Made by a program: the position numbers and the translations under genes. Source: an uncultured Tidjanibacter sp. (lineage in GTDB: Bacteria > Bacteroidota > Bacteroidia > Bacteroidales > Rikenellaceae). Taken from it: a DNA stretch of 64,000 nucleotides. The stretch covers positions 124,001 to 188,000 of the forward strand of contig CALVCL010000012.1 of assembly GCA_944326085.1 (NCBI GenBank), given 5' to 3'. Shown piece after piece: positions 8,969 to 17,681 of the stretch (its first letter is position 1; the number at the start of each line of letters is the position of its first letter). The notes beneath the pieces were generated by a model. The model ran no database searches. It saw only the letters and a program-made list of their open reading frames with translations, and had not been told where the DNA came from.

Positions 8969-10489
8969 ATGAAAAACATCATTAAAGTTACCTTGTTACT
9001 GCTTCTGGCCGGAGGGGTGGCAAGTTGTAATCTCGACAAATACCCGATGGGTAGTGCCATTGATGAGGAACAGGCATTTACCACCGTTGATGATGCGAAA
9101 CATTTCCGCGATGGTATATACTATCTGGCACGTCAGTGTTTCTCCGCATACACTGTAGTTCCTGTAAATATCCAGGGAGAGGGCATCAATGCCACTACAG
9201 ATTATGGTAACAACTACGGTTTCCAGTACACATGGACATTCCTTGACAACGATGCCGTAGTTGAGCAGCTGTGGACATACTGCTATGCTGCCATTTACCA
9301 GATAAACTACTTCATCGAAAAAGGTTCTGCAATACGTGCCGGATACGATGACATAGATGAAACGGATACCGAAGCTGTAAATGAGCGCAACGAACTCGAC
9401 CGTTACCTTGGTGAAGCTTATCTGTTCCGTGCAATGCTGTATCACCAGCTCGCAACGTTCTATTGCGATGACTATGATCCCGCTACTGCAAACGAAGAGC
9501 ACAACGGTCTTATACTCTCCGTTAAGGCTGACGTAAATGCAAGGTTGGAAAGGTCGAGCCTTTTTGACACCTACGATCGTATCAACACAGACCTCGCAGA
9601 AGGCCGCAGGCTGCTCACTGCTGCCGGTGTTACCGAGCAGGAATATTATCTCTCGCCCGAGATTGCCGATTATCTCGAAGCAAAGGTTCTTCTCCACACA
9701 GACAAGTGGACTGAAGCCGCTGCCGCTGCTGCTGCAATCGCAGACCAGCATCCGCTCATAACTTCCTCCACTGACTTCATAAATATGTGGAAGAACAACT
9801 CTGGCAGTGAGATTCTTTTCCAGTTCTTTGCAAGCACTCAGGAAGGTCGTTCCGACTATGGTACTGTATTCCTCAACGACCCGTATCAGCAGGGATTAGT
9901 TATCGTTCCCTTCTACATACCGACAAGGTATATGGTTAACCAGTACTCCAACACCGACATCCGCAAGAAGGCCTATGTTGACCAGAGGACTGCCAACATC
10001 GGTACAGGTTCCTACTCCATCAATGCCGTAACCAAGTATCCCGGTAACCCGAACCTCAATTCTACGGATGCCGTAAACGACCTCATGCAAAACGTTCTCG
10101 TATACAGGAGCGCAGATTTCCACCTTATGGCAGCCGAGGCCTATGCACGTATCAACGACCTCGCCAATGCTAACAAGTATCTTAAGAATGTGGTAACTGC
10201 CCGCGATGCAGAGGTTGAGTGGGAAGACTACACAAGCATCGATGCCGTATTCAGCGCAATAAAGAATGAGCGTCTGAAAGAAATGTTCATGGAAGGCAAC
10301 CGCATCGCCGACCTCAAAAGATGGGGTGATGGTATGGACCGCAGGGGGCAGGAACCACAGAATGAAAGCATAGTAATTGCCAATGGTCTTGACCTCTATG
10401 TTCCTGCTGATGACTATCGTTTCACATGGCCGATACCGCAGTCTGAAAAGAATGCAAACCCTGCCATAAAGAATCAAACCAACTGGTAA
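8969..10489 (+). CDS. SusD/RagB-family substrate-binding lipoprotein
   Basis: SusD is the surface lipoprotein that lids the SusC barrel and binds substrate. A lipoprotein signal peptide ends at GVASC with the acylated Cys at residue 20. The 506-residue body has the TPR-like helices of the family (YLGEAYLFRAMLYH, LMAAEAYARI) and a C-terminal part with ERLKEMFMEGNR and RWGDG. The final part, PIPQSEKNANP, is characteristic of RagB/SusD proteins. It lies 24 bases after the SusC gene and 24 before the third gene, so the three are one operon. Confidence 0.95.
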   Translation: MKNIIKVTLLLLLAGGVASCNLDKYPMGSAIDEEQAFTTVDDAKHFRDGIYYLARQCFSAYTVVPVNIQGEGINATTDYGNNYGFQYTWTFLDNDAVVEQLWTYCYAAIYQINYFIEKGSAIRAGYDDIDETDTEAVNERNELDRYLGEAYLFRAMLYHQLATFYCDDYDPATANEEHNGLILSVKADVNARLERSSLFDTYDRINTDLAEGRRLLTAAGVTEQEYYLSPEIADYLEAKVLLHTDKWTEAAAAAAAIADQHPLITSSTDFINMWKNNSGSEILFQFFASTQEGRSDYGTVFLNDPYQQGLVIVPFYIPTRYMVNQYSNTDIRKKAYVDQRTANIGTGSYSINAVTKYPGNPNLNSTDAVNDLMQNVLVYRSADFHLMAAEAYARINDLANANKYLKNVVTARDAEVEWEDYTSIDAVFSAIKNERLKEMFMEGNRIADLKRWGDGMDRRGQEPQNESIVIANGLDLYVPADDYRFTWPIPQSEKNANPAIKNQTNW

Positions 10490-10513
10490 TAACAGGTAAA
10501 TTAAGACAAAGCA

Positions 10514-11431
10514 ATGAAATTTATAAAGATAGCATTATTGAGCATCATTGGTGCCGGCATGTTGAGTGCATGTAACAAGACCGATGGTCCTATTGACCCC
10601 GGCACTGCCGTTGTAAACTTCAGCGAAGAGTCTCTCGCTCTTGAAGTTGACGAGAACGAGGGTTTGTTCAGCATACCGCTCGACCTTCAGGGCGAACCCG
10701 GCGGTTGGCCTGTTACGGTTAACATATCGGCTGCAGTAAGGATAAACGGCGTAGAGGATCCGAATCTGGATATCAACAATATCCTCCTCATCACCTCTAC
10801 TTCCATAAAGATTACCGATGCTAACAACTCTTTCGTTCAGTGCACTCCGAACTGGAATCCGGATGATAACCAGGACTATGAGGTAGTGCTCACAATCGAA
10901 AGCGCAAACGGTGCTACAATCGGTACCAACAACACATGCACTGTAACCGTAAAGAACGTACTTGCTGTGAAATACGGCATGTACAACTTCTCGGCAAGGA
11001 ACGGTAACGGTAATCCTGCACAGTGGACCTGCATTCTCTCCGAAGGCAGCAGCGGCAACTATATTCTGCAGAACATACTGGGCGATGCCGACGGTCCCCG
11101 TCTGGTCGGTACATTCGACCCTGAAACCATGAAACTTACCTTCGATGGTACCGTAAACGGTTTCGGCAACATGCTTGGTGGTATAGGCTGGGGCATGAAG
11201 GGTGAATACCAGTTGCTCTTCCAGTTCGGTTCTGGAGAAAAAGCCCTCGTATTCGATGTAAACGAAAACTACGAGATGTCTTCCACCACCAACTCCTTCC
11301 AGCTTTGGACTCTGGCACTCCAGGCCGATGGTGAAAACTACGGATACCATGAAATGGTAGGTTCATTCACAGGTGGCGGCGTTCTCGAATATGCCGGCGA
11401 GATGTCTTCTGAAGATGAATGGCCTTTCTAA
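10514..11431 (+). CDS. Surface lipoprotein of the SusCD operon, Calx-beta-like N-terminal domain
   Basis: A lipoprotein signal ends at MLSAC with Cys 20. Residues about 32-150 look like a Calx-beta or Ig-like beta sandwich (VNFSEESLALEVDENEG, ending CTVTVKN). Residues about 155-305 form a second beta-rich domain full of Gly and aromatics that I do not recognise. Proteins in this position, like SusE/SusF, usually sit on the cell surface and bind the same ligand as SusD. No catalytic motif is visible. The gene ends at a strong terminator, closing the operon. Confidence 0.75.
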   Translation: MKFIKIALLSIIGAGMLSACNKTDGPIDPGTAVVNFSEESLALEVDENEGLFSIPLDLQGEPGGWPVTVNISAAVRINGVEDPNLDINNILLITSTSIKITDANNSFVQCTPNWNPDDNQDYEVVLTIESANGATIGTNNTCTVTVKNVLAVKYGMYNFSARNGNGNPAQWTCILSEGSSGNYILQNILGDADGPRLVGTFDPETMKLTFDGTVNGFGNMLGGIGWGMKGEYQLLFQFGSGEKALVFDVNENYEMSSTTNSFQLWTLALQADGENYGYHEMVGSFTGGGVLEYAGEMSSEDEWPF

Positions 11432-11464
11432 AAAGAAACGGACAATCTCATATTAGCAATTAGC

Positions 11465-11497
11465 AAAGAGGAGGGAAACAACATTTCCCTCCTCTTT
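11465..11497 (+). terminator. Terminator of the SusCD operon
   Basis: A 14-bp perfect stem (11465-11478 with 11484-11497) with a 5-base loop ends in a T-rich tract, 33 bases after the operon's last stop. Confidence 0.9.
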
Positions 11498-11518
11498 ATT
11501 TTACATGCTACTCTAACA

Positions 11519-11557
11519 TAAATGCCACGCAATATTTGATGTATTGCGTGGCATTTA
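11519..11557 (-). terminator. Terminator of the alcohol dehydrogenase transcript
   Basis: A 16-bp perfect stem (11519-11534 with 11542-11557) with a 7-base loop lies 16 bases beyond the stop of the minus-strand dehydrogenase gene. Confidence 0.85.
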
Positions 11558-11573
11558 TTATCGGAAAATATCT

Positions 11574-12719
11574 CTACCTGACTGCTTCAAGTATCTTACG
11601 CGCAACCGTACCGGTCACATTGGCCCCTTCACCAAACGCAACTCCGCGCTCATTGAAGCGGCGTTCTATCTCCAGTATGGTATCCTCACCGATACCTACC
11701 TCATGCAGACGTGTCTGCAAGCCAAGCGAGCGGAAGAACTTCTCGGTGGCGTCTATGGTACGGTCTATGCGTTCATCCTCCGTACCTCCGGTGATACCCC
11801 AGACACGTTCGCCATACTGAAGTATCTTGCCTTTCTTCTGTTCGCGCAGCACTTTCAGCAAACCTGGGAAAACAATAGCCAGCGTATGTCCATGAGTCAG
11901 TCCATGTATGGCAGTCAGTTCATGTCCTATCTGATGTGTAGCCCAGTCCTCTGTAACGCCCATTGCGATGAAACCGTTCAAGCCCATGGTCGCACACATC
12001 ATATAATTTGCCATACTGTCGTAATCATTCTCCGACTCCAATACTTTGGGAGCTATTTCGACCAAAGTCTGAAGAATGCCTTCGCTCCAGCGATCCATAA
12101 GCGGAGACTGGCCCGCAACAGTCATGTACTGTTCCATTACATGGATAAATGTGTCGGCCATACCGGCTGCCCTCTGGTAAACAGGCAATGTGAATGTCGT
12201 CTGCGGATCGAGTATTGAAAAACGCGGATAATCGACCTTCATACCGAACTTTTCCTTTGTTTCAATACTCGAAATAACAGCATTGCGGTTCATTTCGGAT
12301 GCCGTAGCCGGAAGCGTCATGACATCACCGAACGGAAGTATTTCGCCAATACGACTGTTGTCGAGTACCAAGTCCCATGCATCTCCATCATAACGGACTG
12401 CAGCAGCAATAAGTTTTGTACCGTCAAGCACAGAACCACCACCTACAGACAACAGGAAATCTACGCCTTCCCTGCGGCATATTTCAATAGCCTTGCGCAA
12501 TGTCTCGACCTTGGGATTAGGCTCTATACCCCAAAACTCTATATAATCCCTGCCACGCAATGCTTCGACCACCTGGTCGTACACTCCGTTCTTCTTTACA
12601 CTGCCGCCACCGAATGTGACCATAATTTTTCTGCCTTCCGGTATCTCTTTCGAAAGGCGCGCAATCATACCCTTACCGAAAATCAGTTTGGTAGGATTTC
12701 TAAAAATGAAGTTTTCCAT
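11574..12719 (-). CDS. Iron-containing alcohol dehydrogenase (YqhD/butanol-dehydrogenase type)
   Basis: This is a group III metal-dependent NAD(P)H alcohol/aldehyde dehydrogenase of 381 residues. It shows the family N-terminus NPTKLIFGKG, the coenzyme motif GGGS (positions ~37 and ~94, SVGGGSVLDGTK), the DTFIHVMEQY segment, and the metal-binding histidines in HELTAIHGLTHGHTLAIV. YqhD-type enzymes mostly reduce aldehydes, and the physiological substrate is not deducible. It follows the flavin reductase gene after only 6 bases, so the two are probably one transcript concerned with redox housekeeping or detoxification. Confidence 0.93.
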   Translation of the reverse strand: MENFIFRNPTKLIFGKGMIARLSKEIPEGRKIMVTFGGGSVKKNGVYDQVVEALRGRDYIEFWGIEPNPKVETLRKAIEICRREGVDFLLSVGGGSVLDGTKLIAAAVRYDGDAWDLVLDNSRIGEILPFGDVMTLPATASEMNRNAVISSIETKEKFGMKVDYPRFSILDPQTTFTLPVYQRAAGMADTFIHVMEQYMTVAGQSPLMDRWSEGILQTLVEIAPKVLESENDYDSMANYMMCATMGLNGFIAMGVTEDWATHQIGHELTAIHGLTHGHTLAIVFPGLLKVLREQKKGKILQYGERVWGITGGTEDERIDRTIDATEKFFRSLGLQTRLHEVGIGEDTILEIERRFNERGVAFGEGANVTGTVARKILEAVR

Positions 12720-12725
12720 ATAATG

Positions 12726-13238
12726 CTATTCCTTTACATATACCTTTTCTATCTCACAAATATAGAAATAATGGAAATCCTTTTCAGGATACCACTCAGC
12801 TATCATATTCTTGTCGATGAATTCCGCCGGACCGAATTTATCCCGGTACATCTTACGACATTCCAATACTACCTCCGCATCATCGATATACGGTGTACCA
12901 GACATTGTTTTTCCCTGCTTCAGACCGACATTCGCAATTTTGTCCTCCATACGGCCGCTGTGCGACCCGCAATACAACAACGCTTCGTGGTACTTCTCTC
13001 CCATAAACGAAAGCGACAACCTTTCCGACGCATCGACCACCTCCTTGGTGTATCTCTGAGGACGTATGTACACTGTTGCGGCAGGTTTTCCCCATATAAC
13101 ACCTACCCCGCCCCAGCTTGCCGTCATCGTATTGCACTTTCCATCGTGGCATGCAGTAATCAGCATCCACTGCTTATTCAACATTTCAATAATGTTTCCA
13201 TCCAGCTGTCCAACCGGAATTTCCCTGTAACCTTTCAT
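12726..13238 (-). CDS. Flavin reductase family protein
   Basis: The 170-residue protein has the split-barrel flavin-binding fold. It shows the N-terminal ITACHDGKCNTMTASWGG segment (the flavin phosphate and isoalloxazine pocket of this family), WGKPAATVYIRPQRYT, SLSFM and a late GMP-type loop. Members reduce FMN or FAD with NAD(P)H or bind FMN as oxidoreductases, and the partner is unknown. It lies upstream of the iron alcohol dehydrogenase in the same transcript. The leader contains a clear inverted repeat (13261-13290). Confidence 0.85.
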   Translation of the reverse strand: MKGYREIPVGQLDGNIIEMLNKQWMLITACHDGKCNTMTASWGGVGVIWGKPAATVYIRPQRYTKEVVDASERLSLSFMGEKYHEALLYCGSHSGRMEDKIANVGLKQGKTMSGTPYIDDAEVVLECRKMYRDKFGPAEFIDKNMIAEWYPEKDFHYFYICEIEKVYVKE

Positions 13239-13260
13239 AACAAACTCCTTTTACCAAAAC

Positions 13261-13290
13261 ATGCGGATATGGCCCAAGAGCCATATGCAT
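13261..13290 (-). other. Inverted repeat in the leader of the flavin reductase gene
   Basis: A 7-bp perfect stem (13267-13273 with 13280-13286) is extended by a second 4-bp stem (13261-13264 with 13287-13290). It lies 23 bases before the start codon. It could be an operator or an mRNA structure, and no known riboswitch pattern is seen. Confidence 0.45.
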
Positions 13291-13310
13291 GCCATTACAG
13301 TACTGTATAT

Positions 13311-13318
13311 CAAATATA
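13311..13318 (-). promoter_or_regulatory. Possible -7 element for flavin reductase/alcohol dehydrogenase
   Basis: TATATTTG on the minus strand fits TAnnTTTG, but no convincing -33 TTG is found. Confidence 0.35.
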
Positions 13319-13419
13319 TGCAAAACAAAGAACAGCTATTCGAATAGCCTTTTGCATATAGTAAAGATACGTTATTTCAAAAGGAACACGACATAATGCG
13401 TAATTTTTTCTTAAAAAAA

Positions 13420-13450
13420 TTTGCGGGTATATCTTTTTTACCTATCTTTG
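13420..13450 (+). promoter_or_regulatory. Promoter of tRNA-Glu and rpsT
   Basis: TTTG (13420-13423) and TATCTTTG (13443-13450) are 19 bases apart, and the tRNA starts 33 bases later. Confidence 0.75.
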
Positions 13451-13482
13451 CACCGCAAAAGTTCGGTAAGGCTTTGCACGAT

Positions 13483-13554
13483 GGCCCATTCGTCTATCGG
13501 CTAGGACGCAAGATTTTCATTCTTGAAAGAGGAGTTCGATTCTCCTATGGGCTA
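13483..13554 (+). tRNA. tRNA-Glu (anticodon TTC)
   Basis: The 72-base cloverleaf closes fully. The acceptor stem is 13483-13489 with 13547-13553 (first pair G-U), and the anticodon stem is 13509-13513 with 13521-13525. The anticodon TTC is at 13516-13518. The T-stem is 13530-13534 with 13542-13546 around TTCGATT. CCA is not encoded. It precedes rpsT by 24 bases and may share its transcript. Confidence 0.97.
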
Positions 13555-13578
13555 CTAAGTTAAAAACAGAAATACAAA

Positions 13579-13830
13579 ATGGCAAACCATAAATCTGCAC
13601 AAAAAAGGATACGTCAGACTGAAGCACACAGGCTTCAGAACAAATATTATCACAAAACGGCTCGCAACGCTGTGAAAGCGCTGCGCAACACCACTGATAA
13701 GGCTGCTGCTGAAGCACTCTTTCCCAAAGTGGCTGCGATGCTCGACAAACTTGCCAAGAAGAATATTATCCATTCCAACAAGGCAGGCAATCTTAAAAGC
13801 AGCATTCAGAAGCATGTAAATGCTCTGTAA
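13579..13830 (+). CDS. rpsT: 30S ribosomal protein S20
   Basis: The 83-residue basic helical protein begins [15 protein letters not shown], the hallmark of bS20. Lys, Arg and Ala are frequent throughout and the C-terminal half ([12 protein letters not shown]) is typical. S20 binds 16S rRNA early in assembly of the 30S subunit. The gene follows tRNA-Glu closely and is followed by a strong hairpin terminator. Confidence 0.98.
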   Translation: MANHKSAQKRIRQTEAHRLQNKYYHKTARNAVKALRNTTDKAAAEALFPKVAAMLDKLAKKNIIHSNKAGNLKSSIQKHVNAL

Positions 13831-13860
13831 CAGGAGAACCACAGCAAGAAATAATATAAA

Positions 13861-13887
13861 GAGAGGTATGCTAAAAGCATACCTCTC
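13861..13887 (+). terminator. Terminator of rpsT
   Basis: A 12-bp perfect stem (13861-13872 with 13876-13887) has a 3-base loop, followed closely by a T run. Confidence 0.9.
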
Positions 13888-13956
13888 TCATTTTTATCAT
13901 CTCGAAGCAACAGCGGTTTCATACAGGTAAATGCGAACAAAGTACCTGTAAATACA

Positions 13957-13964
13957 TACCTTTG
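13957..13964 (+). promoter_or_regulatory. -7 element of murI, next to its start codon
   Basis: TACCTTTG ends only 6 bases before the ATG at 13971. If transcription starts at the usual distance, the murI mRNA has essentially no leader. The -33 region is weak. Confidence 0.55.
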
Positions 13965-13970
13965 CAACAT

Positions 13971-14735
13971 ATGAACAACTCTCCGATAGGTGTATTTGAC
14001 TCCGGTATGGGAGGACTTTCCGTGTGGCGTGAAATACGGAAGGCTCTGCCACATGAAACCATAATATACTATGGCGACGGTGCCAACTGCCCCTATGGGG
14101 AGAAACCCGCCTCAGAAGTCTTGGGATACATAGACAGCGCTGTACGCGAACTGCTGTCACACAAAACCAAACTCATCGTATTGGCATGCAATACGGCCAC
14201 ATTGATTGCTGTAAAATATTTACGACAGATATACGATATACCCTTTGTAGGAATGGAGCCGGCTATAAAGCCGGCCACTGCCGCCACACACACAGGAAAG
14301 ATAGGAGTACTTGCTACACGTACCTCGCTCGGAAGCGACTGGTTCGGAGAATTGAGCGGCAAATATGCCAAAGGTGTAAAAATAATTCCTGCCGTAGGCG
14401 AAGGTTTTGTAGAAGCTGTTGAAAACGGAACAGAACAATCGGAGAGCACACGCCTCCTCGTAGAAAATGCCGTACACCCGCTCATCGAAGCCGGTGTCGA
14501 CTGCCTTGTACTGGGCTGCACACACTATCCTTTCCTTGCATCACAAATTGCCGAGGCAGCCGGAAGCAACATCCGGATAATTGACCCGTCACCAGCCATA
14601 GCAAGACGCGTAGCATCGCTGTTAGACCAATACGACATCAAGGCCGACCAAAGTCACACTCCGGAATATCTCTTCTTGTCGGCTGCTGGAGCAGACTACT
14701 CCGCACGACTTAGGAAGCGGGCCATGTCACTCTAA
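13971..14735 (+). CDS. murI: Glutamate racemase
   Basis: MurI converts L- to D-glutamate for peptidoglycan. The protein begins MNNSPIGVFDSGMGGLSV, with the catalytic-site Asp and Ser of the family. The two catalytic cysteines lie in ACNTAT and LGCTHYPF. The length of 254 residues is normal. I chose ATG 13971 because a TTG start at 13962 would lie inside the promoter's -7 box, and the family N-terminus fits the ATG. The gene ends at a GC-rich hairpin before ftsK. Confidence 0.95.
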   Translation: MNNSPIGVFDSGMGGLSVWREIRKALPHETIIYYGDGANCPYGEKPASEVLGYIDSAVRELLSHKTKLIVLACNTATLIAVKYLRQIYDIPFVGMEPAIKPATAATHTGKIGVLATRTSLGSDWFGELSGKYAKGVKIIPAVGEGFVEAVENGTEQSESTRLLVENAVHPLIEAGVDCLVLGCTHYPFLASQIAEAAGSNIRIIDPSPAIARRVASLLDQYDIKADQSHTPEYLFLSAAGADYSARLRKRAMSL

Positions 14736-14760
14736 CCTCCATACAAATATCTTCGACAGT

Positions 14761-14785
14761 CCGCGCAAAAATATATTTTGCGCGG
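14761..14785 (+). terminator. Hairpin after murI
   Basis: A perfect 10-bp stem (14761-14770 with 14776-14785) has a 5-base loop, 26 bases after murI. It lacks a T tract, so termination may be incomplete. Confidence 0.55.
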
Positions 14786-14820
14786 TGGCATGATGCACAA
14801 ATACAAATCTCCTTTTTTCG

Positions 14821-14828
14821 TACCTTTG
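14821..14828 (+). promoter_or_regulatory. -7 element of ftsK, next to its start codon
   Basis: TACCTTTG ends 6 bases before the ATG at 14835, the same arrangement as at murI. No good -33 box is seen. Confidence 0.5.
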
Positions 14829-14834
14829 CTGAAC

Positions 14835-17627
14835 ATGGCACATCAGCCTCACACACTCATGAAACTGAAAAAGGACAAAAATAAAGGACAAAAACAGGAA
14901 GTCCCCAAAAAACGTATTGTAAGAAAGATAGGTGAAACGGAACGTTGGATATACGGCCTGTTACTGTTATTCGTGTCACTGTCGCTACTCGTATCAGTAG
15001 TCAGCTATTTCTTCACATGGGGTGACGACCAGGCAATACTGCGCGAAGGTGTGGAATGGAGCACAGATACAGAAGCATCAAACCATGAGGGAAAATTAGG
15101 TGCAATAATCGGGTCAAAACTCGTAGGCGACTGGTTCGGCGTATTCGCACTCGGCATTCCAATCATACTGCTGATACTCTCTCTGCGCATAATGCGCGTG
15201 AGGCCGTTGTTTCTCAACCGTTCAGTGCGCATCACCGCAATCGCCATGATACTTGGCTCTCTGTCGCTCGGCTTCCTTTTCGGAACACGCTGGGGCATAT
15301 TCGGCACCGGCTTGGGAGGACAGGCAGGCATTGCCGCGGCCGAATGGCTGAGAACATCGATAGGTACGGTAGGTTTGGGCATGATGATAATAATGTGCTG
15401 GATACTGCTTGCTGTATATATCAACCGCAGCACCATAAAAGTTGTAAATCGAGTAAGTTCGACGGTAGCCAAAGGCACTGCCGACCTTATAGGACGTCTA
15501 CCCTCCATCCCGCACAAGGCAAAAGACAGCAACGAAGAACATCGCACCTCTTTCGAAGAACAACTTCAGGAAGACATGGAGGCGGTCAATTACTACTACC
15601 AACCGGAATCACAATCCGACAACACGGCAACATGCACAAACAACGCCATGGAAGAGGAAATCGAGGAACCATCGGTCCACGCCTCAAAAAGCACCTCTGA
15701 CGATGATGACGAATTGTCCATTGTCATGCCAGAGGAACCCGAAAGTCCGTTTGTCGAAGACAATATACAGCCTGCAAAAAGCGATACATCGATCGGTGAT
15801 GATGAGTTTATACTTACAGACGGACCGGATTTGCCAGCCAATGAAAAAACATACGACCGTGACTTACAAACGGTAGATGACGACGATAACGACTTTGAGG
15901 TAATTGACGAAAATGGCAACCGTATCAAGGCATCATCACTGCATGACGAGCCCAAACAAAATATCAAGGAAGAACCGCAGGACAATGCTCTCGAACCAGT
16001 TACTCTCGGGGCCGGAGGCGTAGTAGTTACCGACCACGAAGGCATGGAAATAGTCAAGACCGACTACCATGACACCGAAGCCGAGGAAGAACCCGATGAC
16101 TTCCGCGACCCGACCCGTACACTCCCCTTCTACCAGCGCCCCTCATGGCTGCTGCTGAAGGACCACAGCATAGGTATCCGTATCTCCGAAGACGAAATAA
16201 AGGCTAACAAAAACGTTATTCGCGAGAAGCTGGAAGACTTCGGCATAAAAATCACCGACAAAATAAAGGCCACAATCGGACCAACCGTCACACTGTACGA
16301 AATAGAACCTGCACAGGGAGTGAAGGTATCGCGTATCCGTAACCTCGAAGAAGACATTGCATTGGCGCTGAAGGTACAAAGCATACGTATTGTCACCCTC
16401 GGACAGGGGCGCGGTACGGTAGGCATAGAAGTTCCCAACAGCACACGCGAAATAGTTTCCATGCTGTCGGTCATCAAGTCCGTGAAGTTTCAGGAATGTC
16501 AGTATCGCCTGCCCATAGTACTCGGCAAGACCATCTACAACGAAATATACATAGGTGACCTTACAAAGATGCCGCACCTACTCGTTGCCGGTGCTACAGG
16601 ACAGGGTAAATCTGTAGGTTTGAACGCCATAATCACCTCACTGCTTTACAAAAAGCATCCGGCAGAACTCAAATTCGTGCTTATCGACCCAAAACAGGTT
16701 GAGTTGTCGGCATACGCAAAACTAGACAAGCATTTCCTCGCCAAGATGGAGGGAGAAGAGAGCGCCATAATCACCGATACGAACAAGGCTGTCAATACGC
16801 TCAACTCGCTAGTAACGGTCATGGAAGAACGCTACACGCTTCTCAACAAGGCCGGCGAACGCAATATAGCCGATTACAACGCCCAGATACAGGCAGGCAA
16901 ACTGAAAAAACGCGACGGGCACTGCTTCATGCCATACATAGTAGTGGTTATAGACGAGTTCGCCGACATGATAATGACTGCCGGACGCGAAATAGAGATA
17001 CCTATCACCCGTCTGGCTGCCAAAGCCCGCGCCGTAGGCATACACCTTATCGTCGCCACCCAGAGGCCTGACGTAAAGGTCATCACGGGTCTTATCAAAT
17101 CCAACATTCCTGCCCGTATCGCCTTCAAGGTGGTTTCGATGGTAGACTCACGCACCATCATAGACCAGCCTGGGGCCAACAACCTCATCGGCATGGGCGA
17201 CATGCTGCTCTACCTCAACGGCGAACTGACCCGAATGCAGTGCGCATTCCTCGACACGCCAGAAATAGAAAACCTCACCGCGTTCATCAGTCAGCAGGAT
17301 GGTTACGACGGACCATTCCCGCTGCCGTTCTTCGAACTGAAAAGCCCAGGCAGCGGTTCCGGAAGCGGGGAAGACACCTCCAATTCGGACAACATGTTGA
17401 TACAGGTGGCCCACTTCATCGTACAGAACCGCCAAGGCTCCACATCGGCCATACAGCGCAACTTCCGCCTCGGTTACAACCGCGCAGGCCGAATAATGGA
17501 CAAACTCGAAAAGATGGGTATCGTCGGACGACAGGACGGCAGCAAGCCACGTGAAGTCATCGTCACCGACCCGCGTCAGCTCGAGGACATCCTGCTGTCG
17601 TACGACGACGATGAACTCGACGTATAG
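14835..17627 (+). CDS. ftsK: DNA translocase FtsK
   Basis: FtsK pumps DNA at the septum and helps XerCD resolve chromosome dimers. The protein of about 930 residues has four transmembrane helices in its first 190 residues. A long acidic linker rich in Asp, Glu, Ser and Pro follows. The motor domain has Walker A GATGQGKS and Walker B VVVIDEFADM, and a C-terminal gamma winged helix begins near STSAIQRNFRLGYNRAG. The reading frame is open upstream to 14778, but that would start inside the murI terminator. ATG 14835 follows a -7 box directly, and ATG 14859 (MKLKKDK) is an alternative. A LolA-like gene follows after 54 bases. Confidence 0.95.
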   Translation: MAHQPHTLMKLKKDKNKGQKQEVPKKRIVRKIGETERWIYGLLLLFVSLSLLVSVVSYFFTWGDDQAILREGVEWSTDTEASNHEGKLGAIIGSKLVGDWFGVFALGIPIILLILSLRIMRVRPLFLNRSVRITAIAMILGSLSLGFLFGTRWGIFGTGLGGQAGIAAAEWLRTSIGTVGLGMMIIMCWILLAVYINRSTIKVVNRVSSTVAKGTADLIGRLPSIPHKAKDSNEEHRTSFEEQLQEDMEAVNYYYQPESQSDNTATCTNNAMEEEIEEPSVHASKSTSDDDDELSIVMPEEPESPFVEDNIQPAKSDTSIGDDEFILTDGPDLPANEKTYDRDLQTVDDDDNDFEVIDENGNRIKASSLHDEPKQNIKEEPQDNALEPVTLGAGGVVVTDHEGMEIVKTDYHDTEAEEEPDDFRDPTRTLPFYQRPSWLLLKDHSIGIRISEDEIKANKNVIREKLEDFGIKITDKIKATIGPTVTLYEIEPAQGVKVSRIRNLEEDIALALKVQSIRIVTLGQGRGTVGIEVPNSTREIVSMLSVIKSVKFQECQYRLPIVLGKTIYNEIYIGDLTKMPHLLVAGATGQGKSVGLNAIITSLLYKKHPAELKFVLIDPKQVELSAYAKLDKHFLAKMEGEESAIITDTNKAVNTLNSLVTVMEERYTLLNKAGERNIADYNAQIQAGKLKKRDGHCFMPYIVVVIDEFADMIMTAGREIEIPITRLAAKARAVGIHLIVATQRPDVKVITGLIKSNIPARIAFKVVSMVDSRTIIDQPGANNLIGMGDMLLYLNGELTRMQCAFLDTPEIENLTAFISQQDGYDGPFPLPFFELKSPGSGSGSGEDTSNSDNMLIQVAHFIVQNRQGSTSAIQRNFRLGYNRAGRIMDKLEKMGIVGRQDGSKPREVIVTDPRQLEDILLSYDDDELDV

Positions 17628-17681
17628 ACAATAATAGCTCCCTTCACGCGTTATGGGAACAAGATATTTAAAGGCACAGAG

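Noticed and set aside
14778..14834. An extended N-terminus for FtsK
   Set aside because: It would begin inside the murI terminator hairpin and before the -7 box.
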